A DNA stretch of 64,000 nucleotides from Triticum aestivum (taxonomy: Eukaryota > Streptophyta > Magnoliopsida > Poales > Poaceae), in the NCBI RefSeq assembly GCF_018294505.1, contig NC_057798.1, positions 369,305,199 through 369,369,198 of the forward strand, written 5' to 3'. The notes under the pieces are model-generated. The model searched no databases. It was given only the letters and a program-made list of their open reading frames with translations, and was not told the origin of the DNA. A program made the translations under genes and the position numbers. This document shows, one piece after another, positions 10,895-21,094 of the stretch (positions within the stretch are counted from its first letter, which is position 1; each line of letters begins with the position of its first letter).

Positions 10895-11420
10895 TAAGCG
10901 TTCTTTGTCTTAGGTTCTGGAGTTGTATAGATCGAAGATCCACACAATTGAGGAATCTTGAAGAAAAATGATGCTTAGAGAAACGAATCAAGAACAGATG
11001 ACTAGTGAGGTGTTTTGTGTGTGAGGATTTGAAGAATAAAATACCTTTGAAGATTTTGTTGTGAAATTTCGAATCAAAAGAGGGTAGTAAAAGTAACTTT
11101 TAATTACCCTGATGAAGAACACGACGAACTGTGAAGTAGAACAGTGAAGTTCGTCGGTGTAGATCTTCCATGCCCTAACTCGGTGGAGGAAGACAGCTAC
11201 GGCGGCGGCGGAGTGAAGATTTCCGCGGTCGGCGCGAGTACGACGGCGACGAGGTCGAGGCAGTGAAGCTCTTCCTCACCGGCGACGATGGAGTAGCGGC
11301 GGTGCTAGGGTTTGAGGAAGCTCGAGCGAGAGAGAGAGAGCGGTCGAGCGGAGTAAAGGAAGTGAGGAAGGGATGAGGGGGTATTTATAGTCGCAGTGAA
11401 AAACTGTTCGCCCGAAGATT
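10895..11420 (-). promoter_or_regulatory. Putative internal promoter and leader of the third ORF
   Basis: On the element strand a TATA box (ctataaatac, 11381-11390) is followed by a pyrimidine patch with (CT)n (about 11329-11340), a telo-box-like aaaccctag (11305-11313) and a GC-rich stretch with many CCG/GCC triplets. About 490 bases later the third ORF begins. This looks like the promoter and 5' leader of an ordinary plant gene and differs sharply in base composition from the AT-rich element around it. Inference only; no transcript evidence. Confidence 0.5.
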
Positions 11421-11779
11421 TAGGACGAACCTGCCCCTGACCCTTCTCCTTCGCTTGACATGTGTCACCCACGTACTGAGGAGTGGAGATCGTGTTAGAT
11501 CGTGGGTGAATAGATAAGTCTATTCGTGGGATCCGGAACGGTTTGAGCGGTAAAACCGAAAATTTTGGATAAGATTAGATTTAAAGTTCCGTTCGCAAAT
11601 TCTTCAGCTGTCAAGGACACAGTGAAGATTTTGAACGAGTTTCAAATAGAACGCACATGAAGAATTTGTGAATAGATTGGGTTGAGTATAGCATAGAGGG
11701 GAAGGGTCCGATCACATTCACTTAGCAGAAAATGCAACTTGAAGAAATAGCCATAAGTGAATGCTGTAGAGGACATAAA

Positions 11780-11846
<67 letters not shown>

Positions 11847-12236
11847 AATGAAGAAAAACGACGGAAACAGTGAAGATTTTGCAAAGTTGAAGAATTTGAA
11901 AAAACTGAAGAATTTCAAAAACTGAGGAATTTCAAAATGAAGATTTTCAACTTTGGTGGTGGCGTGACCCACCGTATAAGAATGATGATTTCAGACACCG
12001 CGTACAATTGTCGTAGGGTTCTGAGAATCAAATTCTTCATTAATTTCTTCACACTTAGAGTGTTATTCTTCATTGATTGAAGAAAAACGTTTCTTCATGT
12101 GTTGCACATCTAATCATCAATTTTGCATAAGTGTCAGGATGTGTGTCCTTTTCAAAGAACATTCGAAGATTCTAAGATATTTAGCTCACACCGCAACTTG
12201 CTAAATCTCTTCTCATCCAAGGGCTTTGTGAAGATA
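11421..12236 (-). other. Non-coding spacer between RNase H and third ORF
   Basis: AT-rich, with many gaagaattt/tcttca strings and a (TA)n microsatellite. The first 90 bases next to RNase H are the decayed pol terminus: a one-base insertion near 12236-12239 shifts the expected IFTKPLDEKRF-type ending out of frame. Nothing else coding is recognisable. Confidence 0.7.
11783..11843. repeat. (TA)n microsatellite
   Basis: An uninterrupted AT dinucleotide run of about 61 bases inside the sirevirus spacer, roughly 400 bases upstream of the putative internal TATA box on the element strand. Confidence 0.98.
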
Positions 12237-12902
12237 TCAGGCTAGTTGTTCTTCAGTCTTCACGTGCTCGATGGAGATGTCGCCCTTCAACACATGATCA
12301 CGAAGAAAATGATGACGAATCTGAATGTGCTTTGTCTTCGAGTGCTGAACTGGGTTGTGAGCAATCTTGATGGCACTCTCATTGTCACAGAGGAGAGGCA
12401 CATTCTTCACGTTGATGCCGTAGTCCTTGAGGGTTTGCTTCATCCATAGCAGTTGAGCACAGCAAGAACCAGCAGCAATGTACTCAGCCTCTGCAGTAGA
12501 CAGTGATACGCAGTTCTGTTTCTTCGAGGACCAACAGACCAAAGATCGTCCGAGGAAATGACAAGTACCAGATGTTGACTTGCGGTCCACACGATCACCA
12601 GCATAGTCAGAGTCAGAATATCCAATGAGATCAAAAGTAGAGCCCTTGGGGTACCATAATCCTAGTGTTGGTGTGTGAGCTAGATATCGAAGAATATGCT
12701 TCACAGCCTTATGGTGTGATTCCTTCGGTGCAGCTTGAAATCGGGCACACATGCAAACACTAAGCATTATATCTGGCCTAGATGCACATAAGTACAATAA
12801 AGAGCCAATCATGGAGCGGTATACCTTGTGATCGAAGTCAATACCATTTTCATCAGTGCATAGATGGCATTTGTGGGCATAGGAATTTTGACGCCTTTGC
12901 AT
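12237..12902 (-). pseudogene. Sirevirus RNase H
   Basis: A 221-codon frame with the Ty1-copia RT end (KVYRSMIGSLLYLCASRPDI) and RNase H. Acidic catalytic positions are visible in IGYSDSDYAGD, STAEAEY and CDNESAIK. This enzyme degrades the RNA strand of RNA-DNA hybrids. It is in a different frame from the RT upstream (frame change near 12880) and ends prematurely after VKTEEQLA because of a base insertion at about 12237. Confidence 0.95.
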
Positions 12903-14004
12903 CTTGCATGCCGAATTTCCTCAGAACTTCCTTGAGGTATTTCTCCTGAGATATGAATATACCATTGTGCTGTTGACGAATTTGAAGACCTAAAAATAAT
13001 TTCAACTCTCCCATCATAGACATTTGATATTCTTCACTCATCATGTGAGCAAATACATCACTATAACGTTGGTCAGTACAGCCAAAGATAATATCATCAA
13101 CGTATATTTGGCACACAAACAGTTCACCATCATAAGATTTAGTAAAGAGAGTGGGGTCGAGTGAACCGGGTGTAAAGCCATTCTTCATGAAGAATTCCTT
13201 CAAAGTGTCATACCACGCCCGAGGGGCCTGCTTGAGGCCATACAGGGCCTTGTTGAGTCTGAAGACTTTGTCAGGATTCTTTGGATCTTCAAAACCTGGG
13301 GGTTGAGCAACATATACTTCTTCCTCAAGCTTACCATTGAGGAATGCACTTTTCACATCCATTTGTTGTAAGATAATATTATGATGGTTAGCATAAGCAA
13401 GTAATATGCGAATAGCCTCAAGTCTAGCAACAGGTGCAAAAGTTTCATCGAAATCAATTCCTTCAACCTGTGTGTAGCCTTGAGCTACAAGTCGTGCCTT
13501 ATTCCTCACCACAAGGCCATTTTCATCTTGCTTGTTGCGGTAGATCCACTTTGTGCCGATGATATTATGCTTGCGAGGATCTGGACGTTTGACCAGTTCC
13601 CAGACATTGTTGAGCTCGAACTGATGTAATTCTTCTTGCATGGCCTGAATCCACTCAGGCTCCAGAAATGCTTCATCTACCTTAGTGGGCTCTGTAATAG
13701 AGACAAAAGCATAGTGCCCACAAAATTTAGATAAATGTGAAGCTTTTGAGCGTGTGAGAGGACCTGGCGCTTGAATGTCATCGATGATCTTTTCAACTTG
13801 CACTTCTTTTGCAATGCGAGGATGAGCTGGTTGTCGTTGAGGAATTTGATCAGCATTTTCTTCAGCACCATTTTCTTCAGTTTTCATCAGGTGCACCAGC
13901 TTGATTTTCTTCACGTTCTGGAATGAATTCTTCAACAGATTCTTCGGTAGGAATAACATCCTCAGTAGCCTTGAACTTGATAGAATCCCCAGGATCTGGT
14001 TCAT
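12853..14004 (-). pseudogene. Sirevirus reverse transcriptase
   Basis: A 383-codon frame with a complete Ty1-copia RT domain. Typical blocks are [49 protein letters not shown] (split here for length), [28 protein letters not shown] and catalytic YVDDIIFG. It copies element RNA into DNA in the virus-like particle. The frame differs from integrase (change near 13890) and from RNase H, so the copy is non-functional, although the RT domain itself has no stop. Confidence 0.95.
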
Positions 14005-14941
14005 CTATCACAGAAGGTAGGTTCTCTCTTTGCGAGCCATTAGTTTCATCGAACCGCACATCTACAGTTTCAACAACCTTGTGAAGAACGTTGTTGAAGA
14101 CTCTATAGGTGTGCAAGTCCTTTCCGTAACCTAGCATAAAACCTTCATGTGCTTTCGGTGCAAATTTAGCATTGTGATGAGGATCTCTAATCCAACATTT
14201 AGCACCGAAGACTTTGAAGTAACTCACATTGAGTTTCTTGTCAGTGAGGAGTTCATAGGCAGTCTTCTTGAAGAATTTGTGAAGATATACCCGATTGATG
14301 ATGTGGCACGCAGTATCAATTGAATCAATCCAACAACGACGAGGCGTTTTGTATTCATCAAGCATAGTGTGAGACATTTCAGCGAGGGTTCTATTCTTGC
14401 GCTCCACGACGCCGTTCTGCTGAGGAGTATAATGAGCGGATAATTCATGAGTAATACCAAGTTCATCAAGATAGCCATCAAGACCGGAATTCTTGAACTC
14501 GGTCCCATTGTCAGTTCTGATGTGCTTGATCTTCACACCAAAGTTGGTTGAAGCCCTCGAGGAAAATCGTTTGAAGATTTCCTGCACTTCATGTTTGTAA
14601 GTGACAATGTGAACCCATGTGTAACGAGAATAGTCATCAACAATAACAAAACCATATAGAGATGCATCATTCGAAACAGCAGAATAATGATTAGGACCAA
14701 AGAGATCCATTTGAAGTAATTCGAATGGACGAGTAGTGGTCATGATAGTCTTTGCTGGATGCTTGGCCTTGGTCATCTTTCTAGCTTCACAAGCTCCACA
14801 TAAGTGATCCTTGAGGAATTTGACATTCTCAATGCCAATGACATGCTTCTTCTTCACAAGCGTGTTCAGATTCCTCATGCCAGCATGACCAAGTCGTCGA
14901 TGCCATAGCCAGCCTTCTGAAGCTTTTGCAAGTAAGCACAT
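13877..14941 (-). pseudogene. Sirevirus integrase
   Basis: A 354-codon frame starting inside the pre-integrase zinc-binding region (WLWHRRLGHAGMRNL ... CGACEARK gives the HHCC set). It is followed by the integrase core: MDLFGP (Asp), IRTDNGTEF (Asp) and NGVVERKNRTL (Glu). The ARCWIRD-like KCWIRDPHHN and FMLGYGKDLHTYRVFN strings that follow are typical of copia integrases. The enzyme would insert cDNA with a 5-base stagger, matching the 5-base TSD. The N-terminus is damaged: a deletion joins a protease remnant directly to this domain. Confidence 0.95.
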
Positions 14942-14942
14942 T

Positions 14943-15110
14943 GCTGGTTGTGGTCCTGACTTTTGCCTTTGTCAGCGAAGATGATGTGCTTCAGATGCGA
15001 CGGTGTTAAGGGAGCATCCATCAATAGGTTCTTGTCACCGGTCATGTGATTTGTACATCCACTATCTAGAACCCACTCGTTGACTTTGGGCTGATCATCC
15101 TGCAGATGAA
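14943..15110 (-). pseudogene. Sirevirus protease remnant
   Basis: Translation on the minus strand gives EWVLDSGCTNHMTGDKNL, the Ty1-copia aspartic protease active site (Asp-Ser-Gly, about 15058-15072), then SHLKHIIFADKGKSQ. The rest of the protease, normally another 80 or so residues before the pre-integrase finger, is missing and the frame changes. The gap is best explained by an internal deletion near 14950-14960. Confidence 0.85.
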
Positions 15111-15335
15111 TTAGTGCAACTTACGATCTCATATACTTCATCAGTGAAGAATATGATATCAAGTTCATCAGATGAATTTCATCAAACAGTAAACAGATAT
15201 TTCAGTATGAGGACGTGTGAAATGAAAGTTCATTTCATCATGATTCGCATGCGTCCTTTCAGGCATTTTGTCAGGCCTCCAGCAAATTCTTCAGACGTTT
15301 AAAGCACGTCTGGAGACCTGACCCTGCACAAAGGA

Positions 15336-17876
15336 TTAGTTCTTTTTCTTCACCACCCACATCTGAAGGGGTGGCAAAGAGTTCATCACTCTGCGAGCAC
15401 CATATGAGAAAGGTGGCATAGAGGCCAATCCATTTCGTTTCACATAAGAGGGGTTAGAGTAAGCATATGAATAAGCAGAGAAATTCTTTGAGGATTTATG
15501 AACATAATGATTTGAAGAATAATGCGCATATTCATAGCTCTTAGCTCTATCCTGCGAAATAGAGGGGTTAGCATGATGATGCTCATATGAGGACTTTGAT
15601 CCATTTAAGGAATTTGATCCATGTGAAGAATTAGGTCCATATGAATAATTTGATCTGGGGTTCTTGTTCTTCACAGGTGGTGTCATGAGGACATCCACCT
15701 GAAGACTTTCAACATAACTTTTCGGAACCCAGATTTTCTTCATAGGGGAACCATTCCTGCAGTTAGTTCCAACATATCTAGCAAATACTTCACCATTCTG
15801 ATTTTTGAACAGTTTATAGTTGGAGTCAAATGACTCATCAGAAGAATGAGAAGATTCACATGTAAAGCCAGATAAGTTAGATGGATCAACTGGAGGTCCC
15901 TTTGCAGCAACCCATGAGGTTTTGGGGTACTGCTCAGGCTTCCAGTATGTTCCATCAGCATTGAGTTTCCTCTCAAAGGCAATACCCTCTTTCCTAGTGT
16001 TTCTGTTGAGGATCTGCTTTTTGAGCACATCACAAAGAATCTGATGCCCTTTGAGGCTTTTGTACATGCCTGTCGTGTACAATTCATTCATCCCTGCATC
16101 ATTAGTAGTACTAGCAATGTCCTCAGATGAGGAATTAGTGATAGCAGAGGCAGGTGAAGAATTTGTAACAGTTGAAGCATTTGAACATTCAGGTGAAGAA
16201 TTAGCAGATTCACGTTCAATGCACTTTAAGCATGGAGGAACAAATTCTTCTTGAGTAGCACTGATTTGTTGAGCAAGTAATGAATCGCGATCCTTCTAAA
16301 GATCTTCATAACTCACTCTTAGCTTCTCAAGATCTTGCTTTCTTTGAAGAAATTCATAAGAAAGCTTCTCGTGATCAGATAAGAGAGTGTTATGATGACT
16401 TTGAAGATTGTCAAACTTAGACTAAAGTCTCTGAAGATTTTCAGTTAAGTCATTAGTGCGGTCCATTTCTTCACCCAACATATCATCACTTTCGTCTAGC
16501 ATGTTTTGAAGTTTTTCAATGGCCTTTTGTTGTTTCACAGCAATCTTAGCAAGTTTAGAGTAACTGGGCTTAAGATTTTCATCAGATTCATCCTCACTAG
16601 ATTCAGAGGAGGGGTATTTTGTTACCTTGGCACCTTTTGCCATGAAGCAATAGGTGGGAGCGTAGTCATCATTGTCTTCGTCAGCCATGTTGGTGCGGTC
16701 AATTTCTTCAGAGTTGAAGATAGACTTGCTGACGAAAGCAGTAGCGAGAGCCAGACTCGCCACACCAGACTCTGACTCCCCAGATGCCTCCTCTTCTTCA
16801 TGTTCCTCAGATTCAGCTTCAGAGTCCATTTCCTTGCCAATGAATGCCCGAGCCTTCTTGGAGCTACTCTTCTTGTGAGATGAAGACTTCGAGGATTTTG
16901 ATGATGAAGATTTTGAAGATTTCTTCTTCTTCTTGGCGTCATCAGAACTGTAATCCTTGTATTTCTTCTTCTTTAATTCCTTTTCCCATTGAGGACAATC
17001 CTGAATATAGTGACCAGGTTTCTTGCATTTGTGGCAAAGTATTCTCTTATAGTCACTTGATGAGGAATCACTGCTTCTTGAGGATTTTCCAAAGCGACCA
17101 CGTCTTGAGAACTTCTGGAACTTCTTCACGAGCAGTGCTAGCTCCTGGCTCAATTCTTCAGGATCACCGAGGCTACTACCAGAGTCTTCACATTCAGATT
17201 CAGACACAGCCTTGGCCTTCAGGGCACGTGTTTTGCCATAGCTTGAGCCATAGAGATCTCTCTTTTCAGCAAGCTGGAACTCATGAGTATTTAGCCTCTC
17301 GAGGATATCAGCGGGATCTAGTGACTTGTAGTCAGCTCGCTCTTGAATCATCAGTGCCAGAGTATCAAATGAGGAATCTAGCGATCTCAGCAATTGCTTC
17401 ACCACCTCATGGTCGGTGATGTCAGTGGCACCAAGCGCTTGAAGCTCATTTGAGATGTCAGTGAGGCGATCAAAGGTTTGCTGAACATTTTCATTGTCGA
17501 GTCTTTTGAAGCAGTTGAAGAGATTGCGAAGAACGTCAACACGAGAGTCACGTTGAGTTGAGACTCCTTCGTTTACTTTGGAGAGCCTATCCCAGATAAG
17601 CTTAGTAGTTTCCAAAGCACTCACTGTACCATACTGTCCTTTACTCAGATGGCCACATATGATATTCTTCGCTTGAGAATCGAGTTGCTTGAATCTCTTC
17701 ACATCAGCATCATTCAGAGAAGGTGTGACTGAGGAAACACCATTTTCCACAATGTACCAGAGATCGTTGTCAATTGCTTCAAGATGCATTCACATCTTAT
17801 TCTTCCAGTAGGGGTAGTCCATGCCATCGAAGGTAGGACACCCAGCGGAGACCTTGATCATACCTGCGGTCGACAT
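15336..17876 (-). pseudogene. Sirevirus gag
   Basis: The start is ATG at 17876 (MSTAGMIKVSAG, then FDGMDYPYWK, the usual N-terminus of UBN2-type Gag). One frame runs to TAA at 15336-15338, about 847 codons, interrupted by TGA 17790-17792, TAG 16422-16424 and TAG 16296-16298; each fits a C-to-T change of CGA or CAG. UBN2 occupies roughly residues 60-220. A CCHC knuckle CHKCKKPGHYIQDC lies near residue 290. After it come Lys/Ser-rich and acidic segments, then a Tyr/Ser/Asn-rich tail. Gag forms the particle and binds element RNA. The long extension after the knuckle fits sireviruses. Confidence 0.92.
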
Positions 17877-17929
17877 AACTAGAACTCCAGGTGGTTAAAC
17901 CAAAATCACACAGAACAAGGGAGTACCTT

Positions 17930-17941
17930 GCTCTGATACCA
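17930..17941 (-). promoter_or_regulatory. Primer binding site (initiator tRNA-Met type)
   Basis: TGGTATCAGAGC on the minus strand, two bases inside the 5' LTR. It is the standard copia PBS complementary to initiator methionine tRNA and fixes the element orientation as minus. Confidence 0.95.
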
Positions 17942-17943
17942 AT

Positions 17944-19489
17944 TGAAAGTGCGTTATATCGACTAGAGGGGGGGTGAATAGGCGATTTTTATGAATTCTT
18001 CACTAAGGAATTTGCCGGTGAGGAAATTCCTTAGCGAAGAACTACTAGCAGCGGAATAAGTACTCAGAAGTAAGCATAACAGGATACAGACTTAGTCATC
18101 ATGACGAAATGAAGACAAACACAGAGTACAGAAAGCGTAAACACAGGATAACACAAAATGAAGACAACAGACTGAAGGAATTGAACTGAGGAAATTGAGA
18201 AAGTCTTCAGTCAAAGTCTTCAAGCACAGATATGAACAATCACTCAACACAGTAATGAGGGAATGAAAGAGTTGAGGAAATAGAACCAGTAAGGTTGGTG
18301 AAGACAATGATTTGTTCGACCAGTTCCAACTGCTGTCTCAGTTGTACGTCTGGTTGGAGCGGCTGGGTATTTAAACTCGAGGACACACAGTCTCGGACAC
18401 CCAGTCGCTGAGCACGCAGCTCAGGACACCAAGTCCTCACCGTATTCTCCTTGAACTAAGATCACACAGATCTCGTCCAATCACTCGTGGTAAGTCTTCA
18501 GGCAACTTCCAAACCTTCACAGACTTCGGTCACTCGGCGATCCACAATTCCTCTTGGATGCTCTAGACCATGACGCCTAACCGTCTGGAAGAAGCACAGT
18601 CTTCAAAGGTAACAAGTGTCGGATCCACGCAGGATCAATCTCTTCAGTGATGCTCAATCACTTTGGGGTTTGTAGGTGTTTGGGTTTGGGATTTTCCCCA
18701 CTCGATGATTTTCGCTCAAAGTCCTCGAAGGATGGGTTGCTCTCAAATGACAAGTGTCAGTTTCTCTCGGAGCAGCCAACCAGCTAGTGGTTGTAGGGGG
18801 CGGCTATTTATAGCCTAGGGAGCGGCCCGGAATGATAAGACATAAATGCACTTGTCTGATATGACCGTTAGGTGGATAAGATATTTTGGGACAGCTGGCG
18901 CGTAGCACAACAACGGTCGGAAATTTGACTATCAAATTCCTCAGGGCTATCATGATCCTCACTGTGTAGGCAATCCGCACTGGCGAATTCCTAACTCCTC
19001 AGTCGGAACAAATTCCTCAGCGACCAGAAGAACTTCGTCTCTGTCACTGAAGAAATTGACTGAACCGTATGAGATTTACAAAGGCTTCACTCGATGGGTT
19101 TGGTAGGTGTAGGATTTTGAGTTGAGCATCACATGGAAATTTTTCCTTAGTATTTCCTCGACCCCCTTTAACAGTACTGTGTTTCATATGACTCAAGAAA
19201 GAGAAAAAACAAAACTATGAAAACGAAAGTCTACAAGCTTCATATTCCTCGCATGAATATCAAGTCTTCACGGATACACCAATATCTTCACTTTCAAAGT
19301 CTTCATGAAAGTCTTCAGAAATACCAAAGTCTTCAGTCGAAGATATTCATTTTTAGGGGTCGACTTTCCCTGTAAATATCAAACTCCTCATAGACTTATA
19401 GACCTGTGTACACTCACAAACGCATAAGTCCCTTAACCTATAAGTCTTCAATACACCAAAATCACTAAGGGGCACTAGATGCACTTACA
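17944..19489 (-). repeat. Sirevirus 5' LTR
   Basis: 1,546 bases, paired with 4959-6489. A 14-base or so extra segment near 18178-18195 accounts for the length difference. It carries the promoter of the element and the dense tgaagact motif cluster near 19230-19450. Confidence 0.96.
18804..18813 (-). promoter_or_regulatory. TATA box in sirevirus 5' LTR
   Basis: ctataaatag on the minus strand, within a conserved block (cggctatttatagcctaggg on plus) also present in the 3' LTR. Likely start signal for the genomic RNA. Confidence 0.65.
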
Positions 19490-20504
19490 AATACATAGAC
19501 AAACAGAGTGTCACTAGTATGCCTCTACTTGACTAGATTGTTGAATCAAAGATGGTTAGGTTTCCTAGCCATAGACATGAGTTGTCATTTGATTAACGGA
19601 ATCACATCATTGGAGAATAATGTGATTGACTTGACCCATTCCGTTATCTTAGCACTTGATCGTTTTAGTTTACTGCTATTTCTTTCTTCATGACTTATAC
19701 ATGTTCCTACGACTATGAGATTATGCAACTCCCGATTACCGGAGGAACACTTTGTGTGCTACCAAACATCACAACATAACTGGGTTATTATGAAGGTGCT
19801 CTACAGGTGTCTCCGATGGTACTTGTTTTTGGCATAGATTGAGATTAGGATTTGTCACTCTGATTGTCGGAGAGGTATCTCTGGGCCCTCTCGGTAATGC
19901 ACATCACTATAAGCCTTGCAAGCAATGTGACTAATGAGTTCGTTGCGAGATGATGCATTACGCAACGAGTAGAGAGACTTGCCGGTAACGAGATAGAGCT
20001 AGGTATTAAGATAACGATGATCGAATCTCGGGCAAGTAACATACCGATGACAAAAGGAACAACGTATGTTGTTATGTGGTTCGACCAATAAAGATCTTCA
20101 TAGAATATGTAGGAGCCAATATAGGCATCCAGGTTCTGCTATTGGTTATTGACCAGAGAGGTGTCTCGGTCATGTCTACATAGTTCTCGAACCCGTAGGG
20201 TCCGCATGCTTAACGTTCATTGACGATATAGTATTATATGAGTTATGTATGTTGGTGACCGAATGTTGTTCGGAGTCCCGGATATGATCACGGACAAGAC
20301 GAGGAACTCCAGAATGGTCCGGAGATAAAGATTGATATATGGGATAATAGTGTTTGGTCTCCGGAAGGGTTCCGAATTCACTGGAAGGGGTTCCAGATGT
20401 TTGCCGAAATGTTTGGGTATGAGAACACTTTATTTGGGCCAAAGGGGAAAGCCCACAAGGTTTTTGGAAAGCGCAAAAGGAAGTTTTGCGGAGTCCAGGG
20501 GCCA

Positions 20505-20567
20505 GACTCCAGGGTCCCTGGCGTCTGGGTCCAGTCGCCGGGAACCCTGGCGTCTGGCCCTGGAGTC
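20505..20567 (+). repeat. Inverted repeat in Angela-type U3
   Basis: gactccaggg (20505-20514) and ccctggagtc (20558-20567) are perfect inverted repeats. Between them ccctggcgtctgg occurs twice. The segment is GC-rich and could form a stem-loop 80 bases upstream of the TATA box. Confidence 0.85.
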
Positions 20568-20646
20568 CGAGAAGGACTCTTGCCTTCCGGGTGAAACCAA
20601 CTTTGTGGAGGCTTTTACTCCAAGTTTCGACCCCCAAGGCTCAACA

Positions 20647-20654
20647 TATAAATA
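20647..20654 (+). promoter_or_regulatory. TATA box of Angela-type LTR
   Basis: TATAAATA followed by gagggg, the usual promoter position about 440 bases from the LTR end. Confidence 0.75.
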
Positions 20655-21094
20655 GAGGGGCACGGCTTGCACCAAAGAGACATCAAGAAACACCAAGTCG
20701 TGTGCCGGCAACCCTGTCCCCTCTAGTTTATCGTCCGTCATAGTTTCCGTAGTGCTTAGGCGAAGCCCTGCGGAGATTGTTCTTCACCAACACCGTCACC
20801 ACGCCGTCGTGCTGCCGAAACCCATCTACTACTTCGCCCGTCTTGCTGGATCAAGAAGGCGAGGACGTCATCGAGTTGAACGTGTGCTAAACGCAGAGGT
20901 GCCGTACGTTCGGTACTTGATGGTGGCAGATCGTGACGGTGTATGACTACATCAACTGCGTTTATAAATGCTTCCGCTTAGCGATCTTCACGGGTATGAA
21001 GATACACTCCCCCTCTCGTTGCTATGCATCACATAGATAGATCTTGCGTGATCGTAGGATTTTTTTTTAAATTACTACGTTCCCCAATAGTGAT

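Larger units (their letters stand above)
4959..19489 (-). mobile_element. Ty1-copia sirevirus (Maximus-like), nearly complete
   Basis: A 14.5 kb element inserted in the Angela-type LTR with a perfect 5-base TSD (aatac at 4954-4958 and 19490-19494). It is read on the minus strand: 5' LTR 17944-19489, PBS, gag, protease remnant, integrase, RT, RNase H, a long third ORF, several PPT-like tracts and the 3' LTR 4959-6489. The gag-protease-integrase-RT order is Ty1-copia. The extra ORF, the tandem PPTs and the minus-strand LTR start tgtaagtgcatctagtgcc point to a sirevirus. I count about 35 substitutions and two indels between LTRs (about 2.3%), near 0.9 million years at the common rate of 1.3e-8. 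All genes carry stops or frameshifts. Confidence 0.95.
19495..21089 (+). mobile_element. Angela/WIS-type solo LTR, right part
   Basis: It continues the LTR interrupted at 4958 (atagacaaacagagtgtcac follows the TSD aatac at 19490-19494). The sequence matches the known course of these LTRs: a long untranslated U3, TATA at 20647, lariat of short repeats, and the end attactacgttccccaata at 21089. The joined LTR is about 1.7 kb, normal for the family. The following gtgat (21090-21094) repeats 4834-4838. No PBS or coding follows, so it is a solo LTR, the usual product of unequal recombination between two LTRs. Confidence 0.93.

Noticed and set aside
17930..17941. tRNA-Met gene fragment
   Set aside because: Only the 12 bases complementary to the tRNA 3' end are present; position beside the LTR shows it is a primer binding site.
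20176..20741. Overlapping frames on both strands in the Angela-type LTR
   Set aside because: They fall entirely in LTR U3 sequence, which is non-coding in this family.
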